From BJGV01 sp964194745 (GTDB lineage Bacteria > Pseudomonadota > Gammaproteobacteria > Burkholderiales > Nitrosomonadaceae): 64,000 bases of DNA. The position numbers and the translations under genes are program-made. This document shows positions 26,965-36,980 of the stretch, piece by piece (within the stretch, counting starts at the first letter, position 1; each line of letters begins with the position of its first letter). The stretch spans positions 2,370,620-2,434,619 of the forward strand of contig OZ252054.1 of assembly GCA_965248035.1 (NCBI GenBank), read 5' to 3'. Under the pieces are notes generated by a model. It saw nothing but the letters and a program-made list of their open reading frames with translations, did not search any database and had not been told where the DNA came from.

Positions 26965-28383
26965 ATGCTGCCTACTGTTCGCATATCCAGACAGCAATAC
27001 TCCTTTAGTTGTGTAGTGTTGCCTATTGAACAGAAAGGGGCAGTGTTGATAATGCTTCTCACGATCCTCGTTCTTGGCACGCTAACGACACTAGTGATTT
27101 CGCTAGCTGGTGGTAGCAATGTTGCAGAACAAGACATGAAAACAGCTAAGGCGCTAGCGCATGCAAAAGAAGCGCTTATAGCCCACGCTGTCAGTGTCCT
27201 ACTACCTACTGTCCCTAGTGCCGTAACCACAGCACGCCCTGGAGATTTACCCTGTCCGGCTTTGGATAGTGGTGGGATTGCTGCTACAAGTTGTGGTAAT
27301 GCTGCTGGCACTACGGGCCAGTCGGTCCGATTAGGAAGGCTGCCATGGATGACATTGGGCTTGCCCGATTTGCGGGATGGTCATGGTGAACAATTGTGGT
27401 ACGCCGTATCCAATAACTTCAAGGAAAACGTCCGAACTATCTGTACAAACCCAGATCAGCCGGGCTGCTTGAATAGTGATTCACGTGGCACTATTACCGT
27501 GCGTAAATCTTCTGGGTTGGTGATTAATAATGGCGCTAACCCTGATGTTTTTGTGCCTAGTGGGGTTGTAGCAGTCGTAATTGCACCAGGAGGGGTGATA
27601 CAGCGTGAGGGGGCGGCTGCACTACAGGATCGCAGCGCAGCGGGAGCGTCCAATTCGCAAAATTACCTAGATATCGGTAATGGTGAAGATAATGCTGCTT
27701 TTATTTATGGTAGCGCCACAGATGGTTTCATCAACGGCCCTGTTCTAGATATCAACGGAAACCTTATTGTGAATGACAAATTAATCAGTATTACTTACCA
27801 GGATTTGTTGCCAAAACTAGAGGAAAGAGTAGCAGGGGAGGTGCTGAAATGTATGACGGATTACGCCTTAGTGAACAGCGGTCGTTATCCCTGGGCGGCA
27901 GCTACTGTCGCCTCAGGTAGCGGCAACTACTCCGATGTTATTAATAATCGATTTGGGCGGATTCCTGATACTCCCTTTGTCCAGACTGCCATAAGCAGTC
28001 TTGGGGGAATGTCTTTCCTCTGGCCAACGAGTTGCAATATTTTTTCCCTATCCGATTGGTGGCTAAATTGGAAAAAACTGGTTTTTTATGGTCTAGCAGA
28101 TGCCTATAAGCCCATCAATCCACCCACACTACCTGTTACCAACGCATGTGCCACAGCCGGTGCCTGTAGGGTGGTGGATCCACCTTCAACTTCAGCGGAT
28201 AAACAGGTAATAGTGATTGTTGCGGGCAAGAGGTTATCCGGAGTTGCAGGTGGACAGCCTCGGGTAACGACGGGGGATATAGCAGACTCTGCAAACTATC
28301 TGGAAGATGCCAACCAATTGGGCGTTACTTTCTCGAAAAGTCTACTGACATCAACCTTCAACGACGTATTGGTTTACCAATGA
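26965..28383 (+). CDS. Large prepilin-like protein
   Basis: 472 residues. A basic N-terminus, then EQKGAVLIMLLTILVLGTL, a hydrophobic helix with Gly-Ala in place of the classic Gly-Phe prepilin cleavage site, as in PilX-like minor pilins. Much of the rest is periplasmic with LPCPALDSGG and several cysteines. Overlaps the next gene by 4 bp. Probably a minor pilin or tip component; no closer family recognised. Confidence 0.55.
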   Translation: MLPTVRISRQQYSFSCVVLPIEQKGAVLIMLLTILVLGTLTTLVISLAGGSNVAEQDMKTAKALAHAKEALIAHAVSVLLPTVPSAVTTARPGDLPCPALDSGGIAATSCGNAAGTTGQSVRLGRLPWMTLGLPDLRDGHGEQLWYAVSNNFKENVRTICTNPDQPGCLNSDSRGTITVRKSSGLVINNGANPDVFVPSGVVAVVIAPGGVIQREGAAALQDRSAAGASNSQNYLDIGNGEDNAAFIYGSATDGFINGPVLDINGNLIVNDKLISITYQDLLPKLEERVAGEVLKCMTDYALVNSGRYPWAAATVASGSGNYSDVINNRFGRIPDTPFVQTAISSLGGMSFLWPTSCNIFSLSDWWLNWKKLVFYGLADAYKPINPPTLPVTNACATAGACRVVDPPSTSADKQVIVIVAGKRLSGVAGGQPRVTTGDIADSANYLEDANQLGVTFSKSLLTSTFNDVLVYQ

Positions 28384-29135
28384 GCAAGGATTCTAGGCAC
28401 ACTTGGCATCGCAGTATCCTTGCTTGGCAGAGAGCGATTCCAAGACCAGCGCAGTATGGATTCAGCTTGATAGAGATGGCTGTAGTAATGGTTATACTTG
28501 CAATGTTAATCGGAGGTTTAGTTGCGCCATTGACTGCACAGATAGACCAGCGAAACATGAACGAGACACAGAAATCTCTTTCTGATATAAAAGAAGCACT
28601 GATCGGTTTTGCCGTTACCTCTGTGCGATTACCCTGTCCCGCCGTCTCGGCTGCCAATGGTGACGAGAAGGTAACCTGTGTCGCTTTAGCAGATAGGCAT
28701 GGATATATTCCCTGGGCTAAGTTGGGTGTGCCTAAGCTGGATGCTTGGGGTCATATGTTCCGCTATAGTGTAACTCCAGCTTATGCGGGTCCATCAGGAA
28801 CACTGGTTCTGTCTCCGCCAACAATTCGAGATATTACCATCCAGACTAGGGATGTGGCTGGTACGCTAGTTAACTTATCTACTCCCAGTAATATTCCGGC
28901 TGTTGTTTTATCCCATGGTAAGAATGGCTACGGTTCGACTGATGACCAAGGTGTAGTTGCGGCTGTACCAATTCCGAACATAGATGAAAGTACCAATACA
29001 ACTAACTCTACAACTTTTGTCACTCAAGTTCCCACAGTAGCGGGTACTCCAGGAGGAGAGTATGACGACATCGTTACCTGGATCTCGCCTAATATTTTAT
29101 TTAGTAACATGGTAGCAGCTGGACGATTGCCATAA
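28380..29135 (+). CDS. Type IV prepilin-like protein
   Basis: 251 residues. A 27-residue leader, then the prepilin cleavage signature G-FSLIE followed by MAVVMVILAMLIGG. The C-terminal globular part contains RLPCPAVSAANGDE, shared in style with the preceding gene (PCPA), so the two are probably related. ATG overlaps the upstream stop (ATGA). Confidence 0.75.
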   Translation: MSKDSRHTWHRSILAWQRAIPRPAQYGFSLIEMAVVMVILAMLIGGLVAPLTAQIDQRNMNETQKSLSDIKEALIGFAVTSVRLPCPAVSAANGDEKVTCVALADRHGYIPWAKLGVPKLDAWGHMFRYSVTPAYAGPSGTLVLSPPTIRDITIQTRDVAGTLVNLSTPSNIPAVVLSHGKNGYGSTDDQGVVAAVPIPNIDESTNTTNSTTFVTQVPTVAGTPGGEYDDIVTWISPNILFSNMVAAGRLP

Positions 29136-29187
29136 CATTTTCCATGTATGCTTGCGTCATACTAATAGTCCATAAGTAGCGCATCAG

Positions 29188-30921
29188 CTAGATATGATGG
29201 GGAGTCACACTAGTTTTTCCCTTCTCTAATTTAAAACATACTGCACCTTTTTCGTTGCTTTTCAGACTTAGCACGTATCCGTGCTGTTCTGCCCAGCGAT
29301 AAGCTTGATATAAGCCAGTGCCGAGGCCAGTTTCAGAGTCAACAGTATCATGAAAAAGTTTGGAAGCAATCGTTTTAGGAATTGAGTCGCCACTGTTACA
29401 TACTGTTAGCGTTACCGAATCGACAACGCTAAGATGTACCGCAACATTTATGTTTGTTTCTGTCATACGTTTCTTGCGTGCATTGTCTAGCAAATTATCA
29501 GCAACATTTTCAAACACTGCCGATGGAATTAGTTGTGTCGAAGTCGAAGCAATGGCAATATCAAATTTGATATTACGACTATGGTAACGATTTTTAAGTA
29601 ATTTCCACCAATCTGTAGCAGCTACGTATTCTCCGCTGGGTTCCTTTTGTGGCGCACTCAGTTTGCTCAAGGTTCGTTCCAGGCGATGAGTTAACGTGGG
29701 CAGCTGGCGGTTAAGCATTTTTTGGAAATTCTCAGTTTTTCCTGTCTGCGTTGCTTGTTGTCCTGCCGATATCAGCGTATAAAGCGATTGAAGCAGGTTT
29801 TTGACATCATGTGTGAGACGTGACCCAGTTTCATAAATTGTTTGTAATCGTGTCATACGCTGCAGGATATTTTCTCTGTATTTGGTCTCGTAAAATTGGC
29901 CAATAATCTGTACTAACAACCGTGTGTGTAACAGCACTGCTGTTTTTACTTTATATTTGGCGGCAATCTTGATTCGTAGTTGTCCCACTTCTAATTTTAT
30001 TGGATAGTCGCTATCTTCTCCCAATTTACCGTCGTTGCTTGGCGATTGCCATGTGACACCCTTAATCCACGGTAGGTCTGATAATTGTCGCATCGCCGCC
30101 TCTAGAAATCCTGCAGCTTCTTGCTCTAGCTCAGATGCTTGGGCAAGGTTCGAGAGCCATTCATCAAGTGGTGTTCCCACATTTAACAAGTAACGGGAAA
30201 ATAGATGCTGCAGTCCCGCAAATCCAAATCGTGGATTCCACAACCACCCAAGTGTCAGTAGAAGCACAGCTAGAGAAAACAACGCGAACGACAATGCTTC
30301 CAGATAGTTTTCTTTACCTAGAACCATGTAAGTGAAGCTGCCTGGTACCAGTACTACTACTAACAGGAACAGCAAGACGCTATAGAAAAAATCTATTGCA
30401 TGGCTGGATACGATGGGTTCGTTTTCTACTGGCATGACTGCCATACCGATCAACACTAGTAGTAATCCATACTGAGTCAGATAACGAAGCATTTCCGTGA
30501 ACATGCCTGAAGCAAACAGGTGCGGTGTTACCCACAGTAACAACAACGCCAACAGGTAAAGCATCGCTGCTAAGTAAAACAGCTGTAACCATTTGGTACG
30601 AAATGAAAATACTCTACCGCCTACTAACGCAAACAAAACTCCCAGCCAAAACGCGACAAGCCACCAATTAAGCCATAGTAATACGCTTGCACAGGCAATA
30701 CCTATGAGCGTGAGGACACCCGTAGTCACTTTATGTTCTCCACCCCACATTGGTTGCCACAGAAGAAAAATGCCTAAATGAGAAACCAGTAACGCAGGCA
30801 TCCAAGGATCGTCGATTTTTAGTAATGTGGCAGCGTGTAACAGCAAGAGCATGGCAAGCATCAGCCAGTGTCTACGCAGCACAAGAGTTGATATGATTGA
30901 TTGGCTAAATGGGAGCGGCAT
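29188..30921 (-). CDS. Membrane sensor histidine kinase
   Basis: About 577 residues with many membrane helices in the first about 230 residues, then a cytoplasmic region with H-box LTHDVKNLLQSL and an ATPase domain (ENVADNLLDNARKK, CNSGDSIP, GLGTGLYQAY). ATG at 30921; an in-frame TTG at 30939 is the alternative. It lies on the opposite strand inside the pilus cluster, and the cluster's only response regulator sits at the other end (12432). Pairing of the two is inferred. Confidence 0.85.
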   Translation of the reverse strand: MPLPFSQSIISTLVLRRHWLMLAMLLLLHAATLLKIDDPWMPALLVSHLGIFLLWQPMWGGEHKVTTGVLTLIGIACASVLLWLNWWLVAFWLGVLFALVGGRVFSFRTKWLQLFYLAAMLYLLALLLLWVTPHLFASGMFTEMLRYLTQYGLLLVLIGMAVMPVENEPIVSSHAIDFFYSVLLFLLVVVLVPGSFTYMVLGKENYLEALSFALFSLAVLLLTLGWLWNPRFGFAGLQHLFSRYLLNVGTPLDEWLSNLAQASELEQEAAGFLEAAMRQLSDLPWIKGVTWQSPSNDGKLGEDSDYPIKLEVGQLRIKIAAKYKVKTAVLLHTRLLVQIIGQFYETKYRENILQRMTRLQTIYETGSRLTHDVKNLLQSLYTLISAGQQATQTGKTENFQKMLNRQLPTLTHRLERTLSKLSAPQKEPSGEYVAATDWWKLLKNRYHSRNIKFDIAIASTSTQLIPSAVFENVADNLLDNARKKRMTETNINVAVHLSVVDSVTLTVCNSGDSIPKTIASKLFHDTVDSETGLGTGLYQAYRWAEQHGYVLSLKSNEKGAVCFKLEKGKTSVTPHHI

Positions 30922-31159
30922 ATTTTTACTGTAATCCAAAACTTAAGCGATGTCAGACAGGCTAATTATAGCTGGGGCATAGGTAAACTTGAAAAAAGCA
31001 TTTTGCTACTGGCAAATAAATACAAATCAAGCTTTTAACTGTTGAGAAATCGTGCACTATGTCAAATATTCAACACATTGACCTGGCATCTCGATAGAAT
31101 TTGGGCACGTTATTGTCTTGAGTCAGCATAAATTACTTCATTTATAGCTAGTTATAAAC

Positions 31160-31176
31160 TTGGCATGGGTTTTGCT
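31160..31176 (+). promoter_or_regulatory. Sigma-54 promoter before prepilin gene
   Basis: TTGGCATGGGTTTTGCT keeps the invariant GG and GC with exactly ten bases between (-24/-12). It lies about 42 bp upstream of the prepilin ATG, which has AGGAGG before it. This fits control by the sigma-54-dependent regulator of the cluster. Confidence 0.75.
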
Positions 31177-31217
31177 CACTATAAGCTATCGTCAGACAAT
31201 GAAAGGAGGAACAACTC

Positions 31218-31881
31218 ATGAAAGCTATATCGCGAAACCGACAATCGGGCTTTACTCTAATTGAAATTGCGATCGTACTGGTTATCATTGGTCTATTGCT
31301 AGGTGGTGTACTTAAGGGCCAAGAGATGATTAATAGTGCTAAAGTCAAGAATATAGCCAACGACTTCCGGCAGATTCCCGTTTATATTTACGGATATCAA
31401 GACAGGTTTAGAGCGATACCAGGTGATGACGCTAGAGTCGTTGCTAATATTTCCGGTACACTTGCTACCTCTCCTGCAGGTGTTCAAGGCAACAGCGTGA
31501 TCAATGGACTCTGGAATTCTTCTACAAATACGGATGAGTCTTTTCTATTCTGGCAACATGTACGCTTGGCCGGACTTTCAGCAGGACCAACCAACACTGC
31601 AGATGCTACCTATATCCCACGTAACGCTGATGGCGGCATCATGGGTATACAGAGTAATGTGGGTTTTGCTACCATTACTCTACCTACTGCCATGACTGGT
31701 ACGTATATTATTTGTTCAGATGGCATTCTTGGGAAGTTTGTCAAACAGTTGGATGTCACGCTCGATGATGGCGAGCAGTACTGGATCCGTAAGGGCAGTC
31801 CTTCAGTCCGCTCCTGGTACTGCTGTGCTTAGTTCAGCAATAGTAGATGCTAACTCCTATACAGTGTACATGGGCGTCTGA
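31218..31881 (+). pseudogene. Type IV prepilin, frameshift near C-terminus
   Basis: Short leader MKAISRNRQSG then FTLIEIAIVLVIIGLLLGGVLK, the classic prepilin start, and a globular domain. The in-frame product ends at 31832 with a basic, aromatic tail that looks out of frame. Shifting frame near 31765 gives ASSTGSVRAVLQSAPGTAVL and a hydrophilic end at 31881, a much better pilin C-terminus after LDVTLDDG. A +1 or -2 change is needed. Driven by the sigma-54 promoter at 31160, so likely a main pilin subunit. Confidence 0.75.
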
Positions 31882-31905
31882 ACCTTGTAACAATTACTGT
31901 TCAGA

Positions 31906-31939
31906 AAGAGCTCGTTCACTGATAAACGAACGGGCTCTT
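31906..31939. terminator. Inverted repeat between convergent prepilin and kefB genes
   Basis: The stem AAGAGCTCGTTC/GAACGGGCTCTT has one G-T pair around a 10-nt loop. There is no clear T run, so it may be a weak bidirectional terminator. Confidence 0.5.
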
Positions 31940-32012
31940 ATGCTAAAGTACGGTAGCGTAGTTTGTGTATTTCGGTTTATTAAGTGAGTAGGTCGTTTCT
32001 CATTTAATAATG

Positions 32013-33995
32013 CTATCCCTGCAATAGTTTGATTTCAGCTGCTGCCAAATTTTCTTGCGCTCCACGCAATACCAGTACATCGCCTGCTTCCAGTCGAGTT
32101 TCGTCATTTGGCAGTAGTTCCCGTACGTTTCGTCTGCGCACTGCAGGGACCTCTACCAAGAAACTCGCTAAATTTAATTCCCCTAAAGTCTTGCCGACTG
32201 CTGCCGATCCAGGCGCAATCATTACGTTGAGCAATCGCGGTTGCATTCTTTCTCCAGATTCTTTTTCTTCATCGGAGATCCCGCGATAAAAACCACGGAA
32301 CAAACTGTAACGCTGTTCTCGAGTTTCGCGCATGCGATTTAGTACTCGGTTAAGCGGCACCCCCAAGTGCATAAGTGCATGGGATGCGAGCATAATGCTA
32401 CCTTCCATAATTTCTGCCACCACTTCTGCCGCACCAGCTTCTTTCAATAGATCGATATCTGTATCGTCTAAGGTACGTACTACAACTGGTAGTTCCGGGC
32501 GCAGCGCCTGGACATGTCTGAGAATCTTTAGGGCCGAAATGGTGTCCGTATAGCTTACAACTAGCAACTTAGCACGCATCAGCCCGGCAGCAATCAACAC
32601 TTCATACCTAGCCGCATCGCCATACACCACTGATTCACCCGCTGCTGCCGCATCTCGAATGCGTTGTGGGTCAAGATCAAGGGCAATAAACGGGACTGAT
32701 TCCTTTTCAAGTAGGCGAGATGTATTCTGCCCGCTATGTCCATAGCCACAAAGAATGACATGTTGTTCTTCAGCTATAGTATGTGCAGCAATAGTAGTGA
32801 GTTGCATGGCGCGATTCATCCATTCAGCTGCAGAGAAACGCCGAGCCATGTTTTCGCTGTGTTCAATGATAAAGGGGGCTGCCAACATGGATAACACTAT
32901 TGCCGCCAATACTGGTTGCATGGTGGGGTTATCTACTATACCTAGGGTATTAGCCTGGGCCAGCAAAACAAATCCGAACTCTCCTCCCTGGGCAAGGCCC
33001 AGACCAGTGCGTACTGCAACACTTGAATCAGCCTTGAACAAGTGTGATAGACCTGCTATCAGTGAGGCTTTTATTGCTATTAGTGCTAGGAGCAGTAGTA
33101 TTACCCACATAAAATTTTGTATAACGACTTGTATATCCAGTAGCATACCTATAGTTACGAAAAAAAGACCTAGCAATATGTCGCGGAATGGCTTGATATC
33201 ATCTTCAACTTGATGACGATATTCAGTTTCAGAAATTAACATTCCTGCAAGAAATGCACCCAACGCCAGCGACAAACCAGCGATTCCAGTAAGCCACGCA
33301 AGTCCCAAAGTGATGAGCAACACATTCAGCACGAATAATTCAGAAGATTTCTGCCGGGCTACCAGGTGAAACCAAGGGCGCATCAATCGTTGTCCAAAAA
33401 ACAGGATAAGTGCAAGTACCATTCCAGCCTTCAGCAGAGCCAAAATAATTGTCACGCCAAGGTCCGCACCACTGCTGTCAACTGCATGTGCCAGGGCTGG
33501 GATTACAATCAAAAGCGGCACGACTGCTAAGTCCTGAAACAACAAAACACCTATAATTTGTCTCCCATGGAAAGAGTTAAGTTCTAGCCGTTCCGTCAGC
33601 ATCTTACTGACAATAGCGGTAGAAGACATAGCCAGAACTCCGCCCAAGGCAAGCCCCACTCGCCAGTCAAGCCCTATCGTCCATGTTACAACCATGACGA
33701 TTAGAATGGTCGCACAGACTTGCGTTGTGCCAAAGCCAAACACAATGTGTTTCATGGTGACGAGCTTGGGTAGGCTAAACTCGAGACCGATACTGAACAT
33801 TAGAAACACGACGCCAAATTCAGCCAGCTGATGAGTCACTGTCGCATCAGGTATCCAGCCCAACGCATGCGGGCCAATGACAATCCCAGAAAGCAAGTAA
33901 CCTAGCATAGGGGGCAGACGCAGAAGACGAAACACCACTACGGCCAGTACAGCAGTGGCAAGTAGGATAAGAACAAATTGCAACGTGTTGTACAT
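32013..33995 (-). CDS. KefB/KefC-type potassium/proton antiporter
   Basis: 660 residues: a CPA2 Na+/H+ exchanger membrane domain (about 1-385), a TrkA-N nucleotide-binding domain with ILCGYGHSGQNTSRLLE (about 415-530), and a C-terminal TrkA-C domain (about 575-660). The family exports K+ and is often controlled by glutathione. The divergent gshA-gshB pair next door fits that link. Whether it is Kef proper or a related CPA2 protein cannot be settled here. Confidence 0.88.
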   Translation of the reverse strand: MYNTLQFVLILLATAVLAVVVFRLLRLPPMLGYLLSGIVIGPHALGWIPDATVTHQLAEFGVVFLMFSIGLEFSLPKLVTMKHIVFGFGTTQVCATILIVMVVTWTIGLDWRVGLALGGVLAMSSTAIVSKMLTERLELNSFHGRQIIGVLLFQDLAVVPLLIVIPALAHAVDSSGADLGVTIILALLKAGMVLALILFFGQRLMRPWFHLVARQKSSELFVLNVLLITLGLAWLTGIAGLSLALGAFLAGMLISETEYRHQVEDDIKPFRDILLGLFFVTIGMLLDIQVVIQNFMWVILLLLALIAIKASLIAGLSHLFKADSSVAVRTGLGLAQGGEFGFVLLAQANTLGIVDNPTMQPVLAAIVLSMLAAPFIIEHSENMARRFSAAEWMNRAMQLTTIAAHTIAEEQHVILCGYGHSGQNTSRLLEKESVPFIALDLDPQRIRDAAAAGESVVYGDAARYEVLIAAGLMRAKLLVVSYTDTISALKILRHVQALRPELPVVVRTLDDTDIDLLKEAGAAEVVAEIMEGSIMLASHALMHLGVPLNRVLNRMRETREQRYSLFRGFYRGISDEEKESGERMQPRLLNVMIAPGSAAVGKTLGELNLASFLVEVPAVRRRNVRELLPNDETRLEAGDVLVLRGAQENLAAAEIKLLQG

Positions 33996-34124
33996 AAGGA
34001 ATTTTAGGGAAAAGAGATATTATGTTGAGTTTGCACGATCAATTTCATCTAGCAACTGAATAGTCTCGATTGTCGCACATTCACGGTATCCAACATACGT
34101 GGTGTTAAAATACTAATTTTTACT

Positions 34125-35471
34125 ATGCATCACCCCCATCTTCATGTCAGCCCGCACCTTACCACTGCCCTAAGCGGCGCGATTCTTGACCTTGAGAAAC
34201 GTATACTCGACGCTATGTCTGCCATCGAGTACTGGTTGCGAGGTCAATTGCAGGATCACACTGTGCCATTCTACTGTTCGGTCGATTTGCGCAACAGTGG
34301 CTTCAAGTTGGGACCGGTAGATACTAATTTATTTCCTGGGGGATTCAACAATCTCAATCCAGATTTCATGCCATTATGTGTACAGTCGATGATGGCAGCA
34401 GTGGAAAAGATCTGTCCCGATACTCACAGCTTACTGCTGATCCCAGAGAACCACACACGCAATATTTTTTATTTACAAAATGTGGACGTGTTGCAAACTA
34501 TTTTGCGGCATACGGGAATGAACGTTCGCATCGGTACTTTATTGCCGGAAATTTCTGAGGCTACAAAGATAAATCTTCCTAGCGGTAGAAATCTCATGTT
34601 GGAACCGGTTCAGCGTAAGGGAAATCGCTTAGGCTTAGAAGACTTTGACCCGTGTGCAGTACTGCTCAATAACGATCTTTCTACTGGTGTTCCTGTCATT
34701 CTGCAGAATCTGGAACAGACTATCATTCCACCTCTTCATGCTGGCTGGGCGACACGGCGAAAATCACAGTATTTCGCAGCATATGACAGTGTTGCACAAG
34801 AATTCTCTAGCCTGATCGGCATTAACCCATGGCTCATCAATCCATATTTTGCATTTTGTGGAAAAATTAATTTTAGCGAGAAAAAAGGAGAGGACTGTGT
34901 AGCAAGAAATGTGGATCAGATCTTGTTTGAAATTCGGGAAAAATATAAGCAATATGGCGTTAAGGAGGTTCCTTTTGTTATTGTTAAGGCCGATGCAGGT
35001 ACCTATGGAATGGGTGTCATGACAGTGAAGGATGGCGAAGAAGTACGTAGACTTAACCGCAAGCAGCGCAACAAGATGTCAGTAGTAAAAGAGGGTAAGC
35101 TGGTGACCAAAGTACTAGTGCAAGAAGGGGTGTACACTTTTGAAAGCGTTAATGAAGCAGTGGCAGAGCCGGTGATTTACATGATTGACCGTTATGTTGT
35201 AGGAGGCTTCTATCGGGTGCACACTGGGCGTGGTAAGGATGAGAATCTCAACGCTCCAGGTATGCATTTTGTACCCCTATCTTTTGAACCAACATGTCTG
35301 TTGCCTGATCATAAATCTAGTTTAGGCTGCACCCCCAATCGCTTTTATGCTTACAGTGTGATAGCTCGATTAGCACTGTTGACAGCAGCGATAGAGTTAG
35401 AGCGGGGTGCGGATGTTACAGGGCCTGTATTCATGACTAGCGAGAAAGTGAAATTAGCGCAGAAAAATTAG
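34125..35471 (+). CDS. gshA: Glutamate-cysteine ligase (Acidithiobacillus-type)
   Basis: 448 residues. It belongs to the proteobacterial group distinct from E. coli GshA, recognised by YCSVDLRNSGFKLGPVDTNL, FPGGFNNLNPDF and KADAGTYGMGVMTV. Makes gamma-glutamylcysteine with ATP. gshB follows 2 bp later in one operon. Confidence 0.9.
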   Translation: MHHPHLHVSPHLTTALSGAILDLEKRILDAMSAIEYWLRGQLQDHTVPFYCSVDLRNSGFKLGPVDTNLFPGGFNNLNPDFMPLCVQSMMAAVEKICPDTHSLLLIPENHTRNIFYLQNVDVLQTILRHTGMNVRIGTLLPEISEATKINLPSGRNLMLEPVQRKGNRLGLEDFDPCAVLLNNDLSTGVPVILQNLEQTIIPPLHAGWATRRKSQYFAAYDSVAQEFSSLIGINPWLINPYFAFCGKINFSEKKGEDCVARNVDQILFEIREKYKQYGVKEVPFVIVKADAGTYGMGVMTVKDGEEVRRLNRKQRNKMSVVKEGKLVTKVLVQEGVYTFESVNEAVAEPVIYMIDRYVVGGFYRVHTGRGKDENLNAPGMHFVPLSFEPTCLLPDHKSSLGCTPNRFYAYSVIARLALLTAAIELERGADVTGPVFMTSEKVKLAQKN

Positions 35472-35473
35472 CA

Positions 35474-36421
35474 ATGAAACTCGCCTTCATTCTTGACCAG
35501 TTAGATTCAATTAAGACCTATAAGGATTCGAGCTTTGCCATGATGCACGAAGTAGTCTCACGTGGCCATCAGTTGTTCGTAATGCAACAGGGAGATTTGG
35601 CATGGAAGAATGGTGAGACGGTTGGGTTTTCGTGTGCGCTGGAATTGACCGGGCAGACTGATATTGGGAGTAATTGGTATAAGAAAGGAGATCTGGAGGA
35701 AGTGCCACTACAAGAATTTGATGCTGTGTTAATGCGTAAAGACCCGCCTTTCAACATGGAGTATATTTACAGCACTTACTTGCTGGAATCGGCGGAAAGC
35801 CAAGGTGTGCGTGTTATTAATAGTCCACGAGGGATACGTGATCATAACGAGAAATTCTCTATAGCAAAATTTTCACGATTTATCACACCTACTCTTGTAA
35901 CAAGGCAAGAACACCTGATTCGCAATTTTCTAAATGAATATAATGACATCGTATTGAAACCGCTTGACGGTATGGGTGGTGCAAGCGTATTTCGCGTTCA
36001 CGGCGCTGACCACAACATCAGTGTGATTATTGAGACCCTTACACATTATGGTACTCGTACGATCATGGCTCAGCGCCATATACCCGAAATTACGCAAGGT
36101 GACAAACGTATCCTACTGATAGCTGGTGAGCCTGTACCTTACGTACTGGCACGTATCCCCAAACCGGGTGAGTCGCGAGGGAATTTAACAGCAGGTGGCT
36201 TTGGTGTGGTGAAACCACTAACTGGGCACGACCGTGAAATAGCTGAATCCCTAGGCCCATCTTTGTATGATCAGGGCCTAATGCTGGTAGGGTTAGACGT
36301 GATTGGCGACTATCTGACGGAGATTAACGTCACCAGTCCTACGTGCATGCGAGAGATTACCGATCAGACTGGTTTTAATGTGGCAGGAATGATGATAGAT
36401 GCAATTGAAAAAACGGGATAG
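35474..36421 (+). CDS. gshB: Glutathione synthetase
   Basis: 315 residues, ATP-grasp. Conserved KPLDGMGGASVFRV, GDKRILLIAGEPVPYVLARIP and INVTSPTCMREI. Adds glycine to gamma-glutamylcysteine. The start is 2 bp after gshA. Confidence 0.95.
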   Translation: MKLAFILDQLDSIKTYKDSSFAMMHEVVSRGHQLFVMQQGDLAWKNGETVGFSCALELTGQTDIGSNWYKKGDLEEVPLQEFDAVLMRKDPPFNMEYIYSTYLLESAESQGVRVINSPRGIRDHNEKFSIAKFSRFITPTLVTRQEHLIRNFLNEYNDIVLKPLDGMGGASVFRVHGADHNISVIIETLTHYGTRTIMAQRHIPEITQGDKRILLIAGEPVPYVLARIPKPGESRGNLTAGGFGVVKPLTGHDREIAESLGPSLYDQGLMLVGLDVIGDYLTEINVTSPTCMREITDQTGFNVAGMMIDAIEKTG

Positions 36422-36980
36422 AGTTTGGGTAGAAATAGAGAAAGCTTTCAGAAGTGACTTTAGAAAGCGCAGTATGTTCCAGGTTGTCGCATAAATTCGG
36501 TGGAAAACTAAGCTAGACCTGTTGAGAAGAAATAAAAAGTGGCCGTTGAAACTACTATTCAATAGTAAGATAATCCGACAAATCAAACTCCTTGTTAACG
36601 CTGATGAATAAAAACCAAACCTACTAGGCTCAGCCTAGTAAATTCAAAGAGCATGGTCACGGAAGCTTACATGATTTGCAGCGGAATCTACACTATCAAG
36701 ATAACTCTCGAAGTTTATCGGTAGATCCTTGTTAACATTTGTGCTAACGATTTCCGTTAACACACTGGTCGACTTTCCATCGGCACTGCTTCTATCGTAG
36801 TCCTAATATTTCGTTGGATAGGTCTTGCAACACTAAGGTACTAGCGTATTAGCTGAGTTTTTTTGTGGAGTTTAATACCTGCTGTACTGGAAATCATAAT
36901 ATACATCTGACCAATCACCAGATACTGGCAATGCTAAAATACGTTTTATTAACTTTTGATATTCATTAGTGGGATAAAAG
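36422..36980. other. Intergenic gap gshB to PTS genes
   Basis: 559 bp without a convincing gene. The perfect repeat TACTAGGCT-C-AGCCTAGTA lies at 36622-36640, with a T-rich stretch after it only on the minus strand, where no gene is known. A smaller 7-bp repeat lies near 36550. The PTS promoter should be in the AT-rich part before 36980. Confidence 0.6.

Noticed and set aside
36293..36586. 97-codon minus-strand frame at the end of gshB
   Set aside because: Overlaps gshB antisense; composition not protein-like.
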